From Globodera rostochiensis (lineage: Eukaryota; Nematoda; Chromadorea; Rhabditida; Heteroderidae), in NCBI GenBank assembly GCA_018350325.1, contig JAEVLN010000004.1:3038001-3102000 (forward strand): a stretch of DNA of 64,000 bases. The letters run 5' to 3'. Every line of letters starts with the position of its first letter. Positions within the stretch are counted from its first letter, which is position 1. The translations under genes and the position numbers were made by a program. Positions 1-10,947 of the stretch are shown one piece after another. The notes under the pieces were generated by a model. The model was not told the origin of the DNA, made no database searches, and worked only from the letters and a program-made list of their open reading frames with translations.

Positions 1-365
1 GCCACTCAGGCAATCTGACACAACATTCGCGCATTCATTCTGGTGAGAAGCCGTTCAAAGTGAGTGAGGAACGGAGAAATTTTTAAAACTCAATCTTGAA
101 TTTAGTGCGGCATTTGTGACAAACGATTCTACCGTTCAGACCGTCTGAAAAGGCACTCGCGCATTCATCCTGGTGAGAAGCCGTTCAAAGTGAGTTCGGG
201 GAAGTTATCTGCGATGAAAGCAACCCAAAATTTTTTATTTCTTAGAAGTCCGTGAAAGTCGTAATTGTTCGTCATGAGACGGTTGCGGTTGTTCGCCATG
301 AGACGGTTGCAATTGTTCGCCAGGAGAAGACGGTTCGCTACAAGACGATGTTTGTGCGCCTTTGA
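1..365 (+). CDS. C2H2 zinc-finger protein, 3' end (partial)
   Basis: This is the last part of a classical C2H2 zinc-finger gene, probably a nuclear DNA-binding protein, that begins before the window. Exon 3-59 encodes the end of one finger (two zinc-binding His, then the linker HSGEKPFK). After a 46-bp intron, exon 106-189 encodes one finger with the CxxC start, F/L core residues, HxxxH and the linker HPGEKPFK. After a second short intron, exon 246-365 encodes a 39-residue tail containing a repeated VRHETVA-type motif and ends at TGA. All junctions are phase 0 with GT/AG borders. Each finger exon stops exactly after the EKPFK linker. The finger motif is certain; that the 246-365 exon is the true last exon is inferred from the clean splice site and open frame. 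Confidence 0.8.
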
Positions 366-1010
366 TCTCAAAACGAGTTGTGATCTGTTATGTGTGAATA
401 TGTAAACACTTAGGATAATTAATATATTGTTGTTTTAATTGGAAGATCTCTCTCTCCCTCATCATTGGGTGCTTTTATTTTTGTGTGTTATTTAAATGTA
501 AATAATATGAAATTTGGAGTTTGTAAATCGGGAGAGTGCCCAGGAGAGCCAAAAGGATCCCCCCTATTGGTTTGCGACCCCCCCTCCCCATGGGTTTTTT
601 GCGGAAAAGTCGACCCCCAGACAAAACAAGTGCCGAATTTTTTCCATTCTTGGAGAATTTTGTATGGCATTTTCTGGCGAATTTCCAACCAATTGAATTG
701 ACCTAGAAATCATTTATTCAACAATTAAAAAAGTAAATTTTGTTTAGCGATGGCATTTTTATGCTTTTTTAGCGTCAAATTTTAAATAACAGAAAGCGGT
801 TTCACGTATTCGTTTCAAACATAAGCAAATTTTTTAGCAGACATAATGATATATATGATTTTTCATGCATAACCAACAACATTTTTTGTATTATTTTTTA
901 TCAATTGACAACAATTTGGAGCCGTTCTCGTCATTTTAGCGTCGATAATCGCATCGCCTATTGTATTTAACGACATTTGTATCGCGTCATTCACTGAACT
1001 TCTATTCACG
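366..1010. other. Intergenic, no gene seen
   Basis: AT-rich spacer between the zinc-finger gene and the E2 gene. It holds a C-rich patch near 555-615 that gives spurious short open frames on both strands. The last 100-200 bases before 1011 should hold the E2 promoter, but no specific element was recognised. Confidence 0.5.
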
Positions 1011-1574
1011 ATGGCCGCCATGAATCGCATAAAACAGGTGTTATTACAATATAATGCAAAACTTATTCTTTAATGCATTTTATTGTTTTGTAGGAGCTCA
1101 AGGATCTGGAACGCGAGCCGGTCGCAACGTACACTGCCGGTCCGGTGGACAACAGCAATTTGCTCATCTGGAACGCCTCCATTCAGGGCCCGCCCGACTC
1201 GCCCTACGAAGGCGGCACCTTCAAGCTGCGAATCGAATTTCCGAAGGAATATCCGTTCAGACCGCCACATTGTACGTTCACGACGCGCGTCTACCACCCA
1301 AACGTCAGCAATAATGGGGCCATTTGTCTCGACATTCTGAAGGACAAATGGGCTCCAGCACTGACTGTCTCGAAAGGTGGGTTTAATGGCGTGAACAACT
1401 TGAATGTTCAACTTCTAACAACTCCGCTTTTCAGTGTTGATCTCCATCTGTGCGTTTCTCTGCGACCCGAACGCCACCAACCCAATGAATACGGAGGTTG
1501 GGCGCGTGTACCGAACGAATCGTGCCAAATTCGATGCCACGGCGCGCGAGTGGACTCAGAAGTACGCGAAGTGA
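1011..1574 (+). CDS. Ubiquitin-conjugating enzyme E2 (UBE2D/let-70-like)
   Basis: Cytosolic/nuclear E2 that carries ubiquitin as a thioester and passes it on with an E3. Three exons (1011-1037, 1094-1376, 1435-1574) join in phase to give about 149 residues, the normal size of a single-domain E2. Visible signatures are the N-terminal helix ([15 protein letters not shown]), YPFRPP, the HPN triad in YHPNVSNNG, the catalytic cysteine in GAICLDIL about eight residues later, WSPAL-type WAPALTVSK, and the C-terminal AREWTQKYA shared with UBE2D proteins. It differs from canonical UBE2D in the [17 protein letters not shown] stretch, where the family has PDDPLVPEIARIYKTDR, so it may be a divergent paralogue. 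No signal peptide. It converges on the isomerase pseudogene 550 bp downstream. Confidence 0.93.
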
Positions 1575-2120
1575 TTGATGGGAGAGGCAAAGACGAAGAG
1601 ATTTCATGACTATGCTCTGTTCCTCTCACCATATATGTATATTCATTCCCCGTGTAACTAATTGTTTGTTGTCTGTTATCCCCTGAAATTCTCTGATGAA
1701 CGATAAATAACATAAAAATCACGGATTGAATGTTTATTTACACAGTTAATGGTCCCACAAAAATAGAGGAAAAGAGCGGTTTTGTATAATTCGATTCCCA
1801 TTCCGTCCATTGCTCCTCGTCTATAACAAACAGACAGATCACCCCCAAAAGCCCGCACCATTCTCAGTGTTTCTTTGTCATAAAAGTTTTTCTCGTTCAA
1901 TGGGGTGTGAATTTATTTGCCAAGTAAACTTCCATACAGCCACATTGTACGGGGCCCGGGACAATTCTGGTCAGGGCCCGCTGTCCGATCTCCAACTGCA
2001 CAATAATTTAATTTCAATTGTTTAAATTAGCTAACACAAAGCACATAGCACAATAAATGAGCCTAATAAAACAGCAAAACTCGTCTAAATTGAGAAAATA
2101 ATTGTTGGCAATCTGCCTCC

Positions 2121-4324
<2,204 letters not shown>

Positions 4325-4362
4325 TTTGTGTGGAAAACAGCAAAATAAAGTCTGGAATTTGA

Positions 4363-4912
4363 GAAAAAAATTAATTGCGATTGGGGTTAAAATAAAAAGA
4401 AAAATGGTAGTTGAGTTTAAATTTCAGCGGGAGCGGGACTCCCGCGGGACCCGCTCTTCGCTAGTTTGGACTCGACAGGATTTTTCACGAATCCCGCTCC
4501 CGACATTTTGACTTCTCGACCTCGGAAATTTTATCTAATTGAGTTTACGGAGGGTCAGGAGGGAATTTCGTGAAAAGTTTGCAACTTTTCTTAATATCCC
4601 CATATTCCTAACCAAAGTAAAGTTCAAACCCTTTCTTTTGTGTATGCTATTTGATGCCGGGCTCAACGCAAAAAATAGGAAAACGGTGCACGTTAATCAA
4701 AAACCGTGCGTTTGAAGTGAACGGGAACTTCGTTTTGTTTCCATTTTAACAATTTTTTTTAAATGACAGAACGCCAAAAATAATATAAAAATTTCAAATC
4801 GTTCAAGCAATAATTCAGTCTGGTCCGTCCTGCTTCCGCTGAAATTTAAACTCAGCTGCCATTTTTCTTTTATTTCTACCCCAAAATTCGTAATTAATTT
4901 TTCTCAAAATGA
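4363..4912. repeat. Imperfect inverted repeat upstream of the isomerase pseudogene
   Basis: The sequence at about 4363-4435 reappears in reverse complement at about 4823-4912; both arms encode the same peptide-like stretch around KRKM-EFKFQR when read outward. The arms are about 75-90 bp with a spacer of about 390 bp. Inside the left arm is a GC palindrome near 4432-4457. It resembles a small foldback element. No target duplication was identified. Confidence 0.6.
4768..4815 (+). repeat. Dispersed ACGCCAAA/CGTTCAA element, copy 1
   Basis: Contains ACGCCAAA, then an AT-rich spacer, then TCGTTCAAG and AATAATTC. It matches the copies near 14853, 36089 and (inverted) 60585. This copy lacks the long pyrimidine tract and the TTTTGCCGTC end seen in two of the others. 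Confidence 0.5.
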
Positions 4913-5462
4913 CTCCGCTTTTGTGGGTTTGTTCCCAAAGGCTCCCGCCCATTTCAGCCATTCCATTTACAATTAATTCTCGCCCGCCGTAATTGGATTC
5001 GTTTACATTTACAGCTCCCATCGATTGATTTTGTTGGATGGAATTATTAAAATTGTTCATTTTGTCTCGAAGAAATGATGCATTTTAATTTGTTTCAATT
5101 TATTTAATAGTGCATAAACTTATAGACAAAGAAAGTGTCAAAAAACACCGTCCACATAAAAGGATGTTTCGGTGTGAATAGACTTGGCCCGAATTGGAAT
5201 TTGCGTTCCCGCTCATCCGCCACCTTCACCGGCCCGGAATGGAGTTCCCTTAAACAGTGGGGCAAGTGAACGCGCCCCCAAAGAGTGAGTGGGAAGGGCC
5301 CTCCTCCAGCTGAACATGGCACCAACCTGAAGCAGGGCGTCGGCAGTGCGGGGTACAGCTCGCTGAGCACGGAGGAAGGCATTCTGAAGGGCACACAATT
5401 TTTCCCGACAAAAAAAACTGGAGCATCATCTACCTGACTCGCTTCTTAGAGGCACAATTTCG

Positions 5463-5959
5463 TTATGTTTCACTGTCCAAATTGTCCTCCTCTTTCTCTC
5501 CACCGCTTTCATCGTCGGCTCGCCCAAACGGCGTGCCGTTGTTCAACAACACTTTTTGGCCAATTGTGTTGCGGAGGTTTGGAGGCAGCAACGGAATGGT
5601 TCCGATGACCACCGGAAGGGACACACAAAACGGCGGCGTCCGACATTAACAAATAAGAAAAAAAAGAATGAATTAAAATGGACGACGTTAGAAGCAATTT
5701 GAAGTCAAAAAACATGGCTTACGCTTAGCTCAACGCAATACGTCACGTCAATGAGGCGGCATTTTGGCGTCAGCCGTGGCGGAACGGACGGCACCGTCAA
5801 TGACATTGCGCTGTATTCGAACTCGCCGCCGCTGGGCACATTTTTCGCTCGTACAGTTTGCACAACATTTGTGGTCGTCCGTTGCTGTTCAGCACCCGCA
5901 AATGTTTTCGACCTGTGCGATTGGCGGTGGGTGGAGAATTTTTGTCGAATTGAGCTAAG
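5463..5959 (-). CDS. Arrestin-domain protein, C-terminal fragment
   Basis: Encodes part of an arrestin C-terminal beta-sandwich, a module of adaptors for membrane-protein trafficking. The upstream exon (5959 down to about 5725) carries IRQKFSTHRQSHRSKT followed by VPSGGEFEYSAMSLTVPSVPP and CRLIDVTYCVELSV, which match the arrestin_C core (SVPP-L with CRLIDVxYxVEL). After an intron, the next exon reads PVVIGTIPLLPPNLRNTIGQ and an acidic tail ending at TAA (5463-5465). The N-terminal arrestin half was not found upstream, where there is a minisatellite (5966-6285) and a transposon (6497-7967). More coding-like sequence (KFQFGPSLFTPKHPF) lies at 5160-5400 and may be an alternative C-terminus. It could be a truncated gene or one with distant 5' exons. 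Confidence 0.6.
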
Positions 5960-5965
5960 CAAACG

Positions 5966-6285
5966 GGGTCAATTCGTGCCTCCCCCCGGGGTCAATTCGT
6001 GCCTCCCCCCGGGGTCAATTCGTGCCTCCCCCCCCCCCCCCGGGGTCAATTCGTGCCCCCCCCCGGGGTCAATTCGTGCCCCCCCCGGGGTCAATTCGTG
6101 CCCCCCCGGGTCAATTCGTGCCCCCCCGGGGTCAATTCGTGCCCCCCCCCGGGTCAATTCGTGCCCCCCCCCCCGGGGTCAATTTGTGCCCCCCCGGGGT
6201 CAATTCGTGCCCCCCCCCGGGGTCAATTCGTGCCCCTCCCCGGGGTCAATTCGTGCCCCCCCCCGGGGTCAATTCGTGCCTTTCC
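5966..6285. repeat. Minisatellite, about 20-22 bp unit, C-rich
   Basis: About 14 tandem copies of a unit made of GGGGTCAATTCGTGCC plus a variable run of C. Copies differ mainly in the length of the C run (5 to 13). It sits directly upstream of the arrestin fragment on the minus strand. Open frames rich in Pro/Gly on the plus strand here are products of the repeat. Confidence 0.9.
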
Positions 6286-6810
6286 CCAATGGCAAATGTT
6301 TTTTCAGGCCCCTGGGGCGGTTGGATTGCCTCTCCGATTGAGCTGTGATGTTCATTTCCCAATTTGCATATTCAAAAGTCACATTAATTGTTCCAGGCTT
6401 CGATTGATGGCACATTTGGACGGGTTCAAACGGTGGCCCGACTTGCTCAGTGATTGGGCACTCCGCGAATGGGCTACGCCCACGGAAGCGTCCAATCAGA
6501 GATGGACGAAACTCAAAATTTTTTTCCGACGAAACGAAACGAAAAAAATTAATTTTCATTTTACGAAACGAAAACGAAACGAAAAAAATTAATTTTCATT
6601 TTACGAAACGAAAACGAAACGAAACTGCTAAAATTATACGAAACGAAACGAAACGAAACACGAAACACCCAAAAAGTAACGAAACACGAAATAAAACGAA
6701 ACGAAACGAAATAAAATTTTTTTTTAAAGTCGTTTTTTTGCCAACATTGATGTTTAACAAGATCATCAAATCGGGACTGGCAATAAGAATTTTTTTTGTA
6801 ATGGTCAAAG

Positions 6811-7371
6811 GAGTACCCCTATCGGCACCGCCGACCCCCACCCCAAGAGAAAAGCGGATTTTCAAAATTGCTGATGATGCAATCGATGTTAAAGACAACA
6901 AGGAAGATGATTTCGAATAATAATAATTTGTTGGTAATCCTGTCTTTTACTGGTCCCGTTTTTTTGTTGTTTTAATGGAGGTTTTAAGAAATCCTGAGAA
7001 GTACTCGGGGGTTATCTAGGTCGCTGATCATGAATATGATATCAGATTTATCATACGACATCATCTAATCTATGATTTCAACATCTAAGATTTTTGAAAA
7101 AAATCAAAAAATTTTCAAAGTCGCTAGTGTTTCTAGGGGTGCTCGGGCACGTAGAATTCGAACCTGACCACTTTGTTGTAGTTTTGTGCTTTTTTTGAAT
7201 GGTTGAAATCATAGATTAGATGATGTCGTATGATAAATTTGATATCATATTCGTGATCAGCGATCTAAATAACCCCCGAGTACAACTCGGAATTGCTTAT
7301 AATCTTCATTTAAAACAAAAAAAAACGGGACCAGTAAAAGACAGGATTACCCCGATAGGTGCCGCCGGGGG
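6811..7371. repeat. Inverted repeat nested inside the hAT element
   Basis: Sequence at 6811-7080 (CCTATCGGCACCGCC, then GGTAATCCTGTCTTTTACTG, then a segment around ATCATACGACATCATC) is mirrored at about 7200-7371 in reverse complement. It looks like a second foldback element or the remnant of one inserted in the transposon. Its ends and any target duplication are not clear. Confidence 0.6.
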
Positions 7372-7632
7372 AAATTTTGACTTAATTTGTTAAGAAATTT
7401 GCAGCCAAAATTTTAAAAATAACAAGATTTGTTGAGAAAATTGGTCCAAAAATTACAAATGTAGCACAACAAAAGGGTCTCCCTTATGGTTTGTGATTTC
7501 TTCAGACCAAAAAATAAAATCAAAATTGTGAATTATTATCTAAAATATTTGTTTTTAAATTGGAAAAAGTTAAAAGAATTTTAGAAGTGTTTACAACACT
7601 GTAAATGTTCAGAGAAAAAAAAAAATGATTTA

Positions 7633-7706
7633 CACAGTTGGGGATCTGAACCTCCACGTCCACTTCAACTCCAAGCTCTAACCACTAAACCACCACTAGA
7701 ATAAAA
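7633..7706 (-). repeat. tRNA-like (SINE- or tRNA-pseudogene-like) sequence
   Basis: On the minus strand an A-box-like TGGTTTAGTGG is followed about 30 nt later by a B-box-like GGTTCAGATCC, and then by a run of T near 7616-7626 like a Pol III stop. The D arm can pair (GTTT with GAGC) and the anticodon position could read GAA. The acceptor stem does not pair and the anticodon stem is poor, so it is not a working tRNA gene. It lies inside the hAT element. Confidence 0.45.
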
Positions 7707-8155
7707 TCCTTACCAAAAACCTCGATCTTTAGGGGTGCTTTTTCGTCTTTTTTTTCGTGAAAAACTGGCTTTTACGAAACGAAACGAAACGAAAAAAGTT
7801 AAATTTCATTTTACGAAACGAAACGAAACAAAAAATTTTCTGCGAAACGAAATACGAAACGAAACAGCACTGAAAAAATCTACGAAACGAAACGAAACAC
7901 GAAACGCCCAAAAAGTTACGAAAAACACGAAACACGAAACGAAACGAAACAGTTTCGTCCATCTCTGCGTCCAATGAAACGTGAGGGCTAATTAATGTTA
8001 ATTGTCAAAGTAGGCAAATGTTGCTGATACAGCTAGCCACAGTGATTGACTGATCGGAAAGGGTCAGATCGGCTCCTAGCTATGTAACTAAACGCGTTTA
8101 GCCAATAAAAGGCTAAATTAACGCTAATGGATTTACTCATAGATTATCTGATTGA

Positions 8156-8520
8156 ATGAATGGGATTCGGTGTAGTGAGACAATGAACCGAACCAGTCCC
8201 GCCCGTCTGTACAGTTACGGCTTGGGCTGGTCGCTGAACATCATGGGGTTCAACGGGTGGCAGCACGACGGAAGGATGCCCGGCTCCGCCTCCATGCTTG
8301 TACGTCTAGACAACGGACTGGAAATGGCCGTGGTGGTGAACAAAGTCTGCAAAAGGGAGAAAAACAAAATGATCGCTGCCCAATCTGATCATTTGTTCAG
8401 GAGTACAGCGATCGCGACTTTTTCCACGAGCTCGGCTACATTCTCCACCACATCGGCAACAATTGTGATTGGTGGAAAGACGCGGGCATTGACCTGTTCC
8501 CGGCCGCTGGAATTGTGTAA
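8156..8520 (+). CDS. Beta-lactamase-like serine hydrolase, C-terminal fragment
   Basis: Two exons encode the end of a beta-lactamase/LACTB-type protein. The first (from about 8181 to 8343) reads LYSYGLGW followed by GWQHDGRMPGSASMLVRLDN and GLEMAVVVNK; YGLGW and the HDGRMPGS loop are the conserved C-terminal motif of this family. After a 57-bp intron (ending at 8400), the second exon reads EYSDRDFFHELGYILHHIG and ends DLFPAAGIV with TAA at about 8518-8520. The N-terminal part that would hold the catalytic SxxK and YxN motifs is not present upstream; that DNA is the hAT element and, beyond it, the oppositely oriented arrestin fragment. It is either a truncated gene relic or a gene whose 5' exons lie elsewhere. 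Confidence 0.6.
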
Positions 8521-9240
8521 TTTTGATGGTAGACGAATTATACCGAACCATGCCGCCGGGCACTCATCACAAAGGATCGGATTTTTAAACCTTTTTTAGT
8601 CAATTTAAATCCGATCCCTACAAATCACGAAAGGCTTCAATCCCCCCGCCACCTCAACATAACGCCTTGCCCCTCCTCAAAGTTTAAAAAGCAAAATGTT
8701 TGAAATTTGTTCTTTTTTCTTCATCATTGACCCGACCCGGCCCTTCCCCCAAAAGGGATGATTCATTCTCAGACTCCAAAGGGCGCAATTTGGCTAATCC
8801 AAAAGGACTTTGTCGGATTAAACGAAACTGAAAGTGGCCATCCGCCGCCATTTCCATTCTTTCGGAATTGGTCATCGACGGACTTGCAAATGATGGACGA
8901 GACGAAAGCTGTGATGCAACAAACACAACGCACTTATGGGCGATAATGTTGGTGTTGTGGAGCAAGCACTGACTGAATGGGTGGCCGTCGTCCCCCCCCC
9001 CCCCCCCCCCACTCGCCGGGGGGGACGACAATCCGACGATTTGCATCATTTTTAAATCCAAACTTTCCATTGCACGCCTTCTCCAAAAATGAGAGGTCCC
9101 GACGGAATTTCCCGATCATTGAATGAATGGATAATTCCAACAATATAATTTTTACATTGTTTTCTTATTAATTAATTGTTACGGAATATTGTCGTCCGTT
9201 GTTTCGACTTTTTGCAAACTTTCGGCACTTCCGTCAGTCA
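8521..9240. other. Intergenic, no gene seen
   Basis: Spacer between the lactamase-like fragment and the orphan secreted protein. It contains a long poly-C run at 8993-9010. Nothing else was recognised. Confidence 0.5.
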
Positions 9241-10711
9241 ATGTCCCCGACGCATTGCTGCCGCCGGTGGTCAGCACTTTTTGCTCACTTCAGTTTCATT
9301 TCCAACGCCCTCTCTCAACTTAATGCTGCCGACTTTTATGGCCAACTCCCCGTGCCAGGTCGGCGGCATAAAATGGTTAAATTTTCGCTAAATTTTGCAT
9401 TTCAGCGTTTAGAGCGCGACCTGCCAACACTTTGTGGCCTTTTCCGTTGGCATCGGCCTATTCGGACCCAAACAGTGCCTACCCTCGTTGAATGAATACC
9501 TAAAAATGATTTGCTGAAAGATAATAGCGGGTTGGAATATTCTTAAGTTCAGATCAGCAGAACACTGGAGCCTATGCAACGGTTCAACAGCCACCGCTCT
9601 ACCAGTTGCCTTACCCCGTGTGGTCACCACCCCAACGACCTCAACCAGTTCAACTGAACGATCTCATCGCCCAACTGTCACTTGCCATTGTCCGCTCGTT
9701 CGCACAGATGTTGGTGGACAGAGAAATGGGAACAGAAGGAATTCGAGCAGTTCCTCAAGATCCCATCACTCGGAATGAGCCATCAACAGGCAGGGGTCAG
9801 TCCATTAAAAATTGTGGAAAGTGAAAGAGTTTTCGAAAGATTTGGACCCATCGCCGCCGGGGGGAGGGGGAGGAAACGCACTGACCGCGGCAACAGCGGC
9901 GGAAGCCGTTCAATCAATTCCCGGAAGCAGCGTAAACCGTCGCCCATTGCCGGCGGCACATTCCCTTCGGTTGGCGCCGCCCTTTCCCTCAGCTGGCGGC
10001 AACAGACCAAACACAAAATATGGTCGGTCGGTCGGTCGGTCATCGACTTTTAATGATTTTTAGTTTTATAATTCTTTTTTCACTAATTAATCCAACAACG
10101 GATAAGAAAACGGTTTTTCTGCCGAAGATTTCGGGGTGAAGGCGGGCGTCTTTGTCGGCCATTACGGCACCAGCGAAAGCATTGTCAGTCCGTTCGGCCC
10201 CTACGGCCCATTAAACAGTCAAATCGGCGGCTCTTACGGGGGCCTCTCGCAATGGCCAATTGTGTCGGGGTATGTGCACAGAAAGCAACGACCGTTTATG
10301 GCCATTTAACACCGCTGTTTTGGTTGAACGAAGGCGTGACTTAAGGCGACCATCGCCTTCGACAACACCAAAAAATGCCAATGCCGTTGTCGTCTCCCAA
10401 CCGCCGCTGTCTTTTACGACCACAACGAGTCGGCACGAGCAAAGTGCCATTGCCAACATCACTGTGCCTCCGCCGTCGCCCCCGGTGATGGGCGAAGGCA
10501 CCGTTGTGCAGGTTGGGCAGGGCCTGGTAATAAGCAAATAAAGCCCCATTCTGAAATAAACCAAACATGAACCCCCCCAAATTCTTTAATTTTGGTTATT
10601 ATCGATTAGATTCCACTCGGTGAAAATGTTCAAAGTGGAAGCGATGCACAACAAATGCCCGCGTTCAACAACAGCGAAGGCACAGAATTGGCGGCGGGGG
10701 ATGAGAGATGA
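9241..10711 (+). CDS. Unrecognised, probably secreted low-complexity protein
   Basis: I do not recognise the family. Seven phase-consistent exons can be joined: 9241-9358, about 9407-9471, about 9553-9790, about 9829-10020, about 10109-10275, about 10340-10510 and about 10610-10711. The predicted N-terminus (MSPTHCCRRWSALFAHF, then FISNALSQLNA) could be a signal peptide. The mature part is rich in Pro, Gln, Gly and Ser, with patches such as PPLYQLPYPVWSPPQRPQP, GGGGGNALTAATAAEA, SPFGPYGPLNSQIGGSYGG and VPPPSPPVMGEG, and ends AAGDER at TGA. The Gly/Tyr/Pro composition suggests an extracellular matrix or gland-secreted protein, but that is a guess. The support is that every splice site is GT/AG and each phase matches the next exon. 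The start codon is uncertain. Confidence 0.5.
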
Positions 10712-10947
10712 TCGAAAACAATTTACACTTATCTATTATGTTTTTTTGCTTTATGAGCAAAAGTTTATATTTTTAATGTTTTCAAAATCCAATAATACAC
10801 ATTATTAAATGAAAGGTTATTATTATACCTATTGAAAAATAAAGAAATTAAATTAAAAATTGCACAGAACATTCCAAATACACACTAATCAAAAAAAGAG
10901 ATTGAATGTTGAACCGATAATTGAAGTGTAAATGCATGTCTTCATCT

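Larger units (their letters stand above)
6497..7967. mobile_element. Non-autonomous hAT-like DNA transposon
   Basis: The element is bounded by perfect 17-bp terminal inverted repeats (CAGAGATGGACGAAACT at 6497-6513 and its complement at 7951-7967). It is flanked by an 8-bp direct duplication, CGTCCAAT, at 6489-6496 and 7968-7975. An 8-bp duplication and a CAGAGATGG-type terminus are typical of the hAT superfamily. Inside both ends are arrays of ACGAAACGAAACG-type subterminal repeats in inverted orientation (6529-6710 and 7775-7950). No transposase open frame is present in the 1471 bp, so it would depend on an enzyme from elsewhere. It lies between the arrestin fragment and the lactamase-like fragment. 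Confidence 0.85.

Noticed and set aside
5751..6592. Plus-strand Pro/Gly-rich open frames with repeated RGQFVPP-type peptides
   Set aside because: They come from the C-rich minisatellite; the minus strand carries the real arrestin exons.
6450..6920. Plus-strand open frame rich in Asn, Lys, Glu, Thr and Arg at the left end of the hAT element
   Set aside because: It is a reading of the ACGAAACGAAACG subterminal repeats; no transposase motif.
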